A stretch of DNA of 6,898 bases, from NCBI GenBank assembly GCA_025462805.1, contig JAOAPJ010000112.1, forward strand, positions 1 to 6,898, read 5' to 3'. The notes beneath the pieces were generated by a model that did not search any database, was not told the DNA's origin, and saw only the letters and a list, made by a program, of their open reading frames with translations. A program made the position numbers and the translations under genes. How positions within the stretch are numbered: the stretch's first letter is position 1; each line of letters opens with the position of its first letter. The DNA is from Acidobacteriaceae bacterium. Its GTDB lineage: Bacteria; Acidobacteriota; Terriglobia; Terriglobales; Acidobacteriaceae. This document shows positions 1 through 5,536 of this stretch, piece after piece.

Positions 1-2
1 AT

Positions 3-557
3 AACAGGATCTACCCCATGGGCGGCTCCGGCATGCAGGTGGTCTTCTTGAACCCGACAACCATGGTCTTCGGGATGCGCGATTCACTCAGACAGGCGCT
101 CGATGCACGCGATGGCCTGCAGTCGAATCTGCTCAGCAACAACACGATGACCGACATGATGGCCTCGGTACAGGATGAGCCCTTGTGGAGCGTCCTCGAC
201 CAGAAGGGCACGCAGACGATGATGCGGTCGCTTCTCGGTCAGGCGTCGACCATCGGCGACTACGACACCATCAAGAAGCGCATTCTGAGCTCCTGGTACA
301 CCATGGATTTCCAGAACGGTGTGAAGTTCAACCTGGATGTGCTGACCCCTGATACCTTCACCGCCGCCACCATGGCATCGCTCCTGAATGCGGCAGCGCT
401 CTACAAAAAGATGAGCGGCACGGATATTGAGAAGCAGGCGATCGATGGCACCAAGATCGACTCCAGCGCGGGCAAGCTGATCGTCAGCTACTCATCGAGC
501 GACCGTGAATTCGCAACTCTGCTGCAGTCCAGCCTGTTCCAGTCCGTCGTTCACTAG
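3..557 (+). CDS. Hypothetical protein, 3' part (5' end outside window)
   Basis: Unrecognised protein; 184 codons are visible, ending at TAG 555-557. The frame is open to the left edge. The ATG at 18 has an AGGA eight bases upstream, so it could be a start, but I read the gene as truncated: the visible part begins mid-fold and shows no signal peptide. Visible pattern: a hydrophobic strand followed by TTMVFG and a helix (LRQALDARDG), a polar stretch with PLWSVLDQKGTQ, the segment YTMDFQNGVKFNLDVLT, a long Ala-rich helix, and an end rich in serine and hydrophobics. This alternation of strands and helices recalls exported proteins of unknown function common in Acidobacteriota, but I recognise no catalytic motif and propose no function. 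It converges on the MOSC gene and is followed by a hairpin. Coding looks sound; function is unknown. Confidence 0.7.
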   Translation, partial: NRIYPMGGSGMQVVFLNPTTMVFGMRDSLRQALDARDGLQSNLLSNNTMTDMMASVQDEPLWSVLDQKGTQTMMRSLLGQASTIGDYDTIKKRILSSWYTMDFQNGVKFNLDVLTPDTFTAATMASLLNAAALYKKMSGTDIEKQAIDGTKIDSSAGKLIVSYSSSDREFATLLQSSLFQSVVH

Positions 558-579
558 ATCGCACTCCGGCAATACGCAG

Positions 580-606
580 AGAGGCGCTGTCACGGGCGGC
601 GCCTCT
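580..606. terminator. Hairpin between convergent genes, probable bidirectional terminator
   Basis: An eight-base-pair perfect stem, AGAGGCGC (580-587) with GCGCCTCT (599-606), encloses an 11-base loop. On the plus strand it is followed by a short T-rich run (TTGTGATT), which is modest for intrinsic termination. It sits exactly in the 55-base gap between a plus-strand stop at 557 and a minus-strand stop at 613, so it could end both transcripts. The minus-strand side lacks a clear T tract, so termination there is less certain. Confidence 0.65.
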
Positions 607-612
607 TTGTGA

Positions 613-1257
613 TTACGAATGAGCCTCCAGCTTTTCCTGCGCACGCTCTTTCCACCATTCGCCGAGGCCCTGCATCTCCAGCATGCTGCGCGCGTTCTCG
701 GGATCGAAGGCGAGTAACTTGCAGCGGTTGTTTGCCGGATTCGATGCCCCGGTGGCTGGCCGATCGCGCAGCAGCCATCGCTCGCCGCGCTCGATGAAGC
801 CCGGTTCCAGAACACGCAGGTAGAAGCCCGTCCTGAGTTCGTTCAGGGTGAGCTTCAGCCAGTCCGGACGTCCAATGCGGCGGGCGAGGTTGGCGCAGGG
901 AATCCTTGGCCCGCTCACCTGCAGTATGGCTGTGCCCACGCTGATCACGTCGCCAGCGCAGATCTGGTCTTCCGTAATGTCAGCGAGGGTAATGTTCTCG
1001 CCTACCATGCCAGGCGCGAGACGCATACCCAGATGTGCATTCCAGAACAGGTAGTGATCGAGCAGGTGAGCGCAAATCGCAGCGTCCGGACTGCCGTGGT
1101 ACGGCTGCGCGACTTGGTCTCCAACCAGGCCGCGTTCGCCTACCTCGATCCGCGCGAACACAGCGTCGCGAAGGATCGAAGACACCCAGGTCCCCTGGCC
1201 GTCGGTGATCGCCTTTGGCCTGCCGACAAAGACCGCCTCGACAAAGGGTGTCGTCAT
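613..1257 (-). CDS. MOSC domain-containing protein (YiiM-like)
   Basis: A 214-residue MOSC-domain protein. MOSC proteins are linked to molybdenum cofactor chemistry; E. coli YiiM belongs to the molybdoenzyme-dependent detoxification of N-hydroxylated bases such as 6-N-hydroxylaminopurine. Visible family marks: GLVGD (43-47), YHGSPDAA (53-60), PGMVGEN (82-88), a GD turn (102-103) and SGPRIPC (115-121). Cys121 is at the position of the conserved MOSC cysteine that is a candidate metal/sulfur ligand. The C-terminal stretch from about 165 to 210 is helical, as in the 3-alpha extension of YiiM-type proteins, and the length is close to theirs. The start is ATG at 1257; only a poor GAGG lies almost against it, so initiation may be weak or leaderless. 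It is a single gene, divergent from the secreted-protein gene and convergent with the gene on its left. The exact substrate is not shown by sequence. Confidence 0.9.
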   Translation of the reverse strand: MTTPFVEAVFVGRPKAITDGQGTWVSSILRDAVFARIEVGERGLVGDQVAQPYHGSPDAAICAHLLDHYLFWNAHLGMRLAPGMVGENITLADITEDQICAGDVISVGTAILQVSGPRIPCANLARRIGRPDWLKLTLNELRTGFYLRVLEPGFIERGERWLLRDRPATGASNPANNRCKLLAFDPENARSMLEMQGLGEWWKERAQEKLEAHS

Positions 1258-1261
1258 GCCT

Positions 1262-1288
1262 CGATTCTACGGAGTACCGATTCTACTC
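1262..1288. repeat. 9-bp direct repeat with nested inverted repeat upstream of the MOSC gene
   Basis: CGATTCTAC occurs at 1262-1270 and again at 1278-1286, a 16-base period. GAGTA (1272-1276) and TACTC (1284-1288) form an inverted pair around seven bases. The block lies 5 to 31 bases upstream of the MOSC start codon, where an operator could sit. Such short repeats also arise by chance, so regulation is only a possibility. Confidence 0.3.
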
Positions 1289-1378
1289 ATCGCAGGAGCG
1301 GGCAATGAGCACGGCGGTGTTCAGCGCGCGTGTCGCGCAATCCATCAGCGCGCGGGCCGCAGCGCAACGCGAATCGCC

Positions 1379-1407
1379 TTGACTTCAACCGCCTCGCGCC
1401 TTAGTGT
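1379..1407 (+). promoter_or_regulatory. Candidate sigma70-type promoter for the secreted-protein gene
   Basis: TTGACT (1379-1384, five of six to the -35 consensus) is followed after exactly 17 bases by TAGTGT (1402-1407). The second hexamer keeps the first, second and last positions of TATAAT. Transcription would begin near 1414 and leave a leader of about 150 bases before the start codon at 1568. It lies in the 310-base gap 1258-1567, which shows no other gene. The -10 is weak, so this is a candidate only. Confidence 0.4.
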
Positions 1408-1472
1408 CCCAAAAGCAAAGCCCTCCTCATCCTCCTGAGCACACGCTCATAGCGGAGACGCTGCTCTCCCCT

Positions 1473-1505
1473 CTGGGCCCCTGTTGTGTCTGGGCCCTGT
1501 TGTGC
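1473..1505 (+). repeat. Tandem imperfect repeat in the leader
   Basis: Two adjacent units, CTGGGCCCCTGTTGTGT (1473-1489) and CTGGGCCCTGTTGTGC (1490-1505), differ by one C and the last base. Each carries the self-complementary GGGCCC, so the two copies (1475-1480 and 1492-1497) can also pair as a six-base GC stem with an 11-base loop. It lies inside the presumed leader of the secreted-protein gene, about 60 bases before its start. A role in mRNA structure is possible; replication slippage explains it equally well. Confidence 0.5.
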
Positions 1506-1550
1506 CGTGCTGGCAGTTCCATGCTGACACCGGGTCCGGACTCTGACTCC

Positions 1551-1557
1551 AAAGGAG
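1551..1557 (+). promoter_or_regulatory. Ribosome binding site of the secreted-protein gene
   Basis: AAAGGAG is a good Shine-Dalgarno match. It ends 10 bases before ATG 1568 and only 4 bases before an in-frame GTG at 1562. Neither spacing is ideal; ATG is favoured as the stronger codon, and either choice keeps the signal peptide. Confidence 0.65.
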
Positions 1558-1567
1558 AAGTGTGCAA

Positions 1568-2350
1568 ATGCGAAGCAATCATGCAATACGGATGGGATTA
1601 TCCCTGGCCGGTCTGGCCGCGATTCTCGGGGGAAGCAGCGGCATCGCCCGAGCACAGGCTGGGCCTGCCGAAAAGCCTGCGATTTATACGTGGGTCACGC
1701 TCTGGGGAATCCCGCGCGCCAGCTGGCCCGACTACACGAAGGCCCAGGCAGCCACCTCAAAGACCATCGAGACTTTCGTGTCCAGCGGTGATCTCGTCTC
1801 CACCGCCACCTTCACAACGCTCACGCACGAGGAAGGTGGAATCACGCATGGCCGCTTCTGGACCAGTAAGACGCTCTCCGGCGATCTGAAAGCGCTGGAG
1901 GCTCTGCGCAGCGATCCCCAGAACACATCGCCCGTTCTTTCGAGCGCGCACCACTCGGATTTGCTCATGACAAGCCGCCACTACGCCTCGAAACCGGGAA
2001 GCTACACCAATGCCTACATGCGCGTTCAGCAGTGGCGTCCCGGCGACGGCGCCAGCGACCCGGAAGGCAAGGTCCTCAGCGCGACCATCCTGCCGCTCCT
2101 CGACAAGCTGATGGCGAATGGGTCGCTGTACATGTATCAAATAGACACCCAGCTCATCCACACCGAAGATCCCGGTTCGATCTGGGTGGTCTTCGCGAGC
2201 AATGGCGCCGAGGGACAGGACGCCTTCAACGAGGCCGTCGACGACATGCAGAAGAACCATCCCGAGACGGCAGCGGCGTACTCAACCCTGATCACGGCCA
2301 AGGGCCACCGTGACACTCTCTACAAGCTCGACTCCCTGATGATTAAGTAA
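1568..2350 (+). CDS. Secreted protein of unknown function with duplicated alpha/beta units
   Basis: A 260-residue protein with a classical Sec signal peptide: basic start (MRSNHAIR), hydrophobic core to about residue 22, and a likely cleavage after ARA (27-29). It should act in the periplasm or outside the cell. I do not recognise the family. The mature part looks like two related alpha/beta units, roughly 38-112 and 144-228. Each begins YT + hydrophobic strand + tryptophan, has a long helix, then a G-x-L turn (74-76; 185-187) and exactly 11 residues later H-x-E (87-89; 198-200), followed by a strand ending in serine (100; 211). Two such units would suit a dimeric alpha/beta-barrel (ferredoxin-like) fold, which is inference. 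No catalytic motif is assured; the paired H-x-E could be structural or ligand-binding. An alternative start is GTG 1562 (two residues longer). It is a single gene with its own candidate promoter and a terminator 20 bases after the stop. Confidence 0.88.
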   Translation: MRSNHAIRMGLSLAGLAAILGGSSGIARAQAGPAEKPAIYTWVTLWGIPRASWPDYTKAQAATSKTIETFVSSGDLVSTATFTTLTHEEGGITHGRFWTSKTLSGDLKALEALRSDPQNTSPVLSSAHHSDLLMTSRHYASKPGSYTNAYMRVQQWRPGDGASDPEGKVLSATILPLLDKLMANGSLYMYQIDTQLIHTEDPGSIWVVFASNGAEGQDAFNEAVDDMQKNHPETAAAYSTLITAKGHRDTLYKLDSLMIK

Positions 2351-2370
2351 CCGCGACACACTACAAAAAG

Positions 2371-2401
2371 GAAGAGCCCCACCTCTCCGATGGGGCTCTT
2401 C
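2371..2401. terminator. Strong bidirectional rho-independent terminator
   Basis: An 11-base-pair perfect stem, GAAGAGCCCCA (2371-2381) with TGGGGCTCTTC (2391-2401), encloses a nine-base loop. On the plus strand it continues into TCTTATT. On the minus strand the A run at 2365-2369 becomes a TTTTT tract directly after the stem, which is the stronger side. It lies between the convergent stops at 2350 and 2455, so it should end both the secreted-protein transcript and the four-gene minus-strand transcript. Confidence 0.88.
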
Positions 2402-2454
2402 TCTTATTCGGGAACACCCGCCAATCTCTTCTGTTCGGTGACGATAGCGGCCGC

Positions 2455-2835
2455 TCAATGCTCGGGCGGAAGGGCCTCGAACACCACGCTTTCATCCTCG
2501 CCGATCGAGATCACCAGGGTGGATCGCGCACTTTCGTTGATCACCGGTCCGGTGGCGGCGTGGCTTTTGCCCGCTGAGTCGTTGAACATCACCTTTACCG
2601 GACCGGAACCAATCAGCTTGGGGACATAGTTGAAGCTGGCCCCGCTTTTCAGATAGTCCCGTCCAAAGCTGGCACTGGGATAGTCGACTTCGAGCTGATG
2701 GATGTCGGGACCCTCGTTGCGGACCGTGAACTGGAATGGAGGCGGAGGCGCCCCGGGATCGGGTCGCGCCCGGCATCCGCCCAGAGCGGCGGACAGCACA
2801 AGTGCCGGCAGCAGGGCAGCCGAGATCCTTCTCAC
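2455..2835 (-). CDS. Small putative lipoprotein, overlapping the receiver-PAS gene
   Basis: A 126-residue protein read from GTG 2835. The start is chosen because it gives a compact lipoprotein signal: basic MRRIS, hydrophobic 7-18, lipobox LGGC (18-21) with Cys21 as the lipidated residue. The longer frame to 2931 would only add residues in the upstream gene. A GGAAG (2844-2848 on the complement) lies eight bases before the start. The GTG shares four bases (GTGA, 2835-2832) with the stop of the receiver-PAS gene, which indicates translational coupling. After a proline-rich linker (23-33) the mature part is beta-rich: FTVRN, HQLEVDYPSASFGRDYL, FNYVPKLIGSGPVKVMF and TLVISI. This suggests a small immunoglobulin-like or similar sandwich. 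Residue +2 is Arg, not Asp, so by the E. coli sorting rule it would go to the outer membrane. I cannot name the family; function is unknown. Confidence 0.82.
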   Translation of the reverse strand: MRRISAALLPALVLSAALGGCRARPDPGAPPPPFQFTVRNEGPDIHQLEVDYPSASFGRDYLKSGASFNYVPKLIGSGPVKVMFNDSAGKSHAATGPVINESARSTLVISIGEDESVVFEALPPEH

Positions 2836-3638
2836 AAGGTCGACTTCCGTTCCAGGATGCGCGCGGTCAGCACGACGCCGGTCTGGTTGTTGTGCAGTGT
2901 GATGGGAAATGCCAGTACGTTCCACACCCAACCTTCGCCCTTGCGCGGCAGGTTCAACAGGCCGCGGTAGGTGCGATCGATGTAGGTCTCGCGCTGCACT
3001 GCCACGGTGCGCAGGATGTCGCGCCAGTCCGGCGCCAGCTCCGGCATCTCGACGAACATGTTCTTACCCGGAAACCAGTCTCGCGGCTGCTCCAGCAGAC
3101 GGGCGCAGGTATCGTTGACATACTGCCAGTTGCCGTTCGCATCCAGGATCTCAAGCACGATGTCGTCGCCCATCGCCATGTTGATGCGCGAATAGAAGAA
3201 GTCCCGCGCGTCAACCACCACTGGCCTACCCCGGCGCTTGGCTTCGAAAGAGCGAAGCGCGGTCACCAGGTCGTCGATCGAGCTGTATCCCTTCAGCAGG
3301 TGCATGTCTTCCACACCGCCGAAGCGGCGCTCGAGGGTCGCCGAGAGGATGATGATGGGCACCTCCGGACGCCGCTCGCGCAGCTCCGATGCCACATCTG
3401 TACCGAAGCGGCCGGCCCCAAGATGGTAGTCGAGGACAGCAATGTCGATCCTGTCCAGCAACTGCTCCGCCTCTTCCACGGAATCCGCCGTCTCGGTGAT
3501 ATAGCCGTGCTTCCGCAGGATGGTGGAGCGGAGCAGCAGGTTCTCCGGATGGTCGTCCAGCAGCAGGACCCGGACAGGTTCTTCCTGCACGGCCTCTACG
3601 CCGGCGCCAGCGAGTCTGATTTCCTCTATGTCGGACAT
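2832..3638 (-). CDS. Response regulator receiver protein with C-terminal PAS domain
   Basis: A 268-residue two-domain signalling protein, cytoplasmic (no signal or membrane segment). Receiver domain, about 21-132: acidic pair Asp28-Asp29 in LLLDDHPEN, phospho-acceptor Asp70 in IAVLDYHLG, switch Ser99 in IIILSA, and conserved Lys116 in LLKGYSS. All key residues are present, so it should accept phosphate from a histidine kinase. The PAS domain follows at about 158-262 (DIVLEILDANGNWQYVND, then WVWNVLAFPIT and TGVVLTARIL), of the kind that follows histidine kinase sensor modules. There is no kinase, GGDEF, EAL or DNA-binding output, so signal output must be by protein contact or through the PAS fold. 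No clear ribosome binding site precedes ATG 3638. It follows lpxD by 58 bases and overlaps the lipoprotein gene by four, so it is probably part of the same transcript. The cognate kinase is not in the window. Confidence 0.92.
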   Translation of the reverse strand: MSDIEEIRLAGAGVEAVQEEPVRVLLLDDHPENLLLRSTILRKHGYITETADSVEEAEQLLDRIDIAVLDYHLGAGRFGTDVASELRERRPEVPIIILSATLERRFGGVEDMHLLKGYSSIDDLVTALRSFEAKRRGRPVVVDARDFFYSRINMAMGDDIVLEILDANGNWQYVNDTCARLLEQPRDWFPGKNMFVEMPELAPDWRDILRTVAVQRETYIDRTYRGLLNLPRKGEGWVWNVLAFPITLHNNQTGVVLTARILERKSTL

Positions 3639-3696
3639 GTGACCGGTTCGATGCGCAGATGCAACTGTATGCTGCCGAATCTGTTGACTGCTTGCA

Positions 3697-4713
3697 TTAT
3701 TTCTTCACACTCTCGTCCTTCGGGAGCGTGCGCTGCAGGCGCCGCACCAGCTCCGGAAGCTTCTGGAAGGCGGCTGACGCGCGCAGCCACTGCCGATTGT
3801 CGATGGCGGGGTAACCGCTGACGACTTTGCCGGCGGGGACATCGCTGGGAATACCGGACTGCGCGGTCGCGATCACCCCATCGCCGATCCGGCAGTGTCC
3901 GGCCACGCCGACCTGCCCGGTCAGGATCACATTCCGGCCGATTTCGCTCGAACCGGCGAGCCCCACCTGCGCGCACAGCAGCGTGTTCTCACCCACCGTC
4001 GACCCATGGCCGACCTGGACAAGGTTGTCGATCTTCGCTCCGTCCCGGATGACAGTAGCTCCCACGCTGGCGCGGTCGACGCAGGCGTTCGCCTGAATCT
4101 CGACATCGTTGCCGATGCGCACCGGACCGGACTGCGGGATCTTCTGCCACGTGCCGTCCTCGCGCTTGGCGAAGCCGAAGCCATCCCCGCCCACCACAAC
4201 ACCGTTCTGCAGGATGACGCGATCCCCCATCACACAGCCCTCCCGAACAATCGCGTGAGCATGCGCGAAGAGCTCGCGGCCCGCAGTGACTCCCGAGTAG
4301 ATCACCACATGGGGCAGCAGGACAGCGCCCTGCCCCAGCGTGGCCCCTTCGCCGACCACTGCGTAAGCGCCAATGTGTGCGCCCGGACCAACCTTCGCAC
4401 TGGGATCGATCACGGCCGTAGGGTGGGTACCCGGCCGATACATCGGCATGGGGTGAAGGAGGGCAATGGCCTGGGCGAAGGCGAGATAGGGGTTCTGGAC
4501 CCGCAGCGTGGCCGCGGCGATCGCGGGAAATTCCGGCGCTACCAGGACCGCGCTGGCCGCCGTCGTGCGAGCCGCTCCCGCGTATCGGGGGTTGGAGACG
4601 AACGTGACTTGACCGGCACTCGCCTCTTCGATTCCTGAAACGCTGGTAATCTCGACCTCCCCGTCGCCATCCAGGACAGCGCCAAGGAGCACAGCCAGTT
4701 CACGAAGTCTCAT
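3697..4713 (-). CDS. lpxD: UDP-3-O-(3-hydroxyacyl)glucosamine N-acyltransferase LpxD
   Basis: LpxD transfers a 3-hydroxyacyl chain from acyl carrier protein to the 2-amino group of UDP-3-O-acylglucosamine, the third step of lipid A (Raetz) synthesis, in the cytosol as a trimer. The 338 residues match the usual length. An N-terminal uridine-binding domain (1-95) contains VTFVSNPRY (36-44). The left-handed beta-helix of hexapeptide repeats follows (about 98-295: VIDPSAKVGPGAHIGAYAVV, then VGGDGFGF at 174-181 and KIPQSG at 191-196). His236 in VQVGHG matches the catalytic His239 of the E. coli enzyme, and AGHCRI (271-276) carries the second conserved His. A basic C-terminal helix closes it. The start is uncertain: I use ATG 4713 because the family begins close to RLxELA. 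In-frame ATG 4722, ATG 4752 and GTG 4794 are possible, and none has a good ribosome binding site. fabZ and lpxA, frequent neighbours elsewhere, are absent here. Confidence 0.96.
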   Translation of the reverse strand: MRLRELAVLLGAVLDGDGEVEITSVSGIEEASAGQVTFVSNPRYAGAARTTAASAVLVAPEFPAIAAATLRVQNPYLAFAQAIALLHPMPMYRPGTHPTAVIDPSAKVGPGAHIGAYAVVGEGATLGQGAVLLPHVVIYSGVTAGRELFAHAHAIVREGCVMGDRVILQNGVVVGGDGFGFAKREDGTWQKIPQSGPVRIGNDVEIQANACVDRASVGATVIRDGAKIDNLVQVGHGSTVGENTLLCAQVGLAGSSEIGRNVILTGQVGVAGHCRIGDGVIATAQSGIPSDVPAGKVVSGYPAIDNRQWLRASAAFQKLPELVRRLQRTLPKDESVKK

Positions 4714-4809
4714 CACCAGCATGTTAACCGGCTTTCGCCGACCAAAAACCATCCGCGCACCGCGCGTCCACCGTCGTTTGCGGCCCACCGCCACACGGTC
4801 CGACCGGTG

Positions 4810-5322
4810 CTAGAGTGCCTTGGGCGTGCTCATGGGGAACAGGTCTGCCTGCTCGCGCGCCGGAGGCTTACGGGTCGGCTTGGCCGCGGGCGTTCCGATG
4901 ACCGCCACCAGGGTCAGTTCCCGCAAACTATTGCGTGGCAAGAAGATGCGTTGCGTATTGGACCGGGTATCCGGCGGAGTTAGCAGCAGACCTGAGGGAT
5001 CCAAAAGGCTGAGATCATTCTCTGCCAGTCCTTCGAGGACGGAATCATCAGTCAGCGTCATGCGCAGCCACACTCCCGCCAGCCGCGGCCGCCCGGCAAA
5101 CGTGGTGCGCAGCAGCCGTTCAGGGTTGGTCGGCTCCCCAGAGTTGAAATCGCGGACGAAGCAGGCCCATTTCAGCGACGCAAGCGCCACGGATTGCCGT
5201 CGGGCAGAGAGATCGAGCAGCTCCACCGCACCGTTCCGGAGAAACCCGGAGGCGGGCAGGTAGCCGGCGAGCCAATTGCCATCGTGCATGCGAAGGATGG
5301 CTTTCTTCTGCGTGCTGCCCAT
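4810..5322 (-). CDS. Hypothetical protein with tandem beta-rich units and a QADLF tail
   Basis: A 170-residue soluble protein; it may belong to an Acidobacteriota family of unknown function (DUF6982 comes to mind, from memory and unverified). The start is ATG 5322 because a GAGG sits five bases upstream. The frame stays open to 5538, but that extension looks non-coding. Two similar beta-rich units are seen: 6-59 (KAILRMHDGNWLAGYL ... VALASLKWACFVRDF) and 83-142 (GVWLRMTLTDDSVLEGL ... RIFLPRNSLRELTLVAVI). Both run as strand LRM, acidic turn, G, then a late strand with an SL pair. This suggests two small barrels of SH3 or PilZ-like size. The tail (145-170) is proline- and lysine-rich, probably disordered, and contains QADLF (158-162). 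It is the first gene of the minus-strand run, 96 bases before lpxD, and divergent from the nucleotidyltransferase gene. No function is established. Confidence 0.85.
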   Translation of the reverse strand: MGSTQKKAILRMHDGNWLAGYLPASGFLRNGAVELLDLSARRQSVALASLKWACFVRDFNSGEPTNPERLLRTTFAGRPRLAGVWLRMTLTDDSVLEGLAENDLSLLDPSGLLLTPPDTRSNTQRIFLPRNSLRELTLVAVIGTPAAKPTRKPPAREQADLFPMSTPKAL

Positions 5323-5327
5323 AGGGA

Positions 5328-5331
5328 CCTC
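5328..5331 (-). promoter_or_regulatory. Ribosome binding site that fixes the start of the 170-residue gene
   Basis: GAGG on the minus strand lies five bases before ATG 5322, the expected spacing. It supports this start over the longer open frame reaching 5538. Confidence 0.6.
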
Positions 5332-5428
5332 GGGAGACTCTACGTGAGCGCAGGCTCGCGGGATTGTCGCATATCGGACTGAAGAATGCAGCAGGAACTG
5401 TGCAGATCGGTAGCCAAGCTGGTCACGG

Positions 5429-5434
5429 TATGAT
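5429..5434 (+). promoter_or_regulatory. Possible -10 element in the divergent gap
   Basis: TATGAT is five of six to TATAAT. It lies about 100 bases upstream of the nucleotidyltransferase start, within the 214-base gap 5323-5536 that must hold promoters for both divergent genes. No good -35 sits 16-18 bases upstream, so the call is weak. I found no clear minus-strand promoter for the four-gene run. Confidence 0.22.
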
Positions 5435-5505
5435 AACGTTGGTCGGTGAGAATTAGCAGTGGTCTCAGCTAACTCTCCCAGAAAGAGCCAGATAGAGCCG
5501 ACCGC

Positions 5506-5528
5506 GCGACGGCTGCAGCGACGGCTGC
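5506..5528 (+). repeat. Tandem 11-base repeat just upstream of the nucleotidyltransferase start
   Basis: GCGACGGCTGC occurs at 5506-5516 and 5518-5528, a 12-base period, ending eight bases before ATG 5537. It occupies the place where a ribosome binding site would be expected, and no Shine-Dalgarno sequence is visible there. It may be a slippage duplication. Confidence 0.45.
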
Positions 5529-5536
5529 CGACTGAC

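Noticed and set aside
1033..1438. Two short plus-strand frames over the MOSC start and the intergenic gap.
   Set aside because: Both are Arg-rich, mostly antisense to the MOSC gene, and have no RBS or motif.
1404..1889. A 161-codon plus-strand frame across the leader and the secreted gene.
   Set aside because: It overlaps the signal-peptide-bearing gene in another frame, starts at a GTG without an RBS, and its product is Pro/Arg/Ser-rich and disordered.
3684..3712. TTGACT on the plus strand near the end of lpxD as a promoter.
   Set aside because: No -10 match occurs at 16-18 bases, and no plus-strand gene follows.
2736..3821. A 361-codon plus-strand open frame antisense to the receiver-PAS gene.
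   Set aside because: It lies opposite genes with intact receiver, PAS and lipoprotein motifs. Its product has no recognisable domain and an Arg/His/Gln-rich make-up typical of antisense frames in GC-rich DNA.
3895..4638. A 247-codon plus-strand open frame inside lpxD.
   Set aside because: It is antisense to a clearly conserved enzyme; the product is Arg/His-rich and shows no fold or motif.
4797..4807. CGGTC-C-GACCG inverted repeat after the 170-residue gene as a terminator.
   Set aside because: The centre is a single base, too small for a loop, and no T tract follows on either strand.
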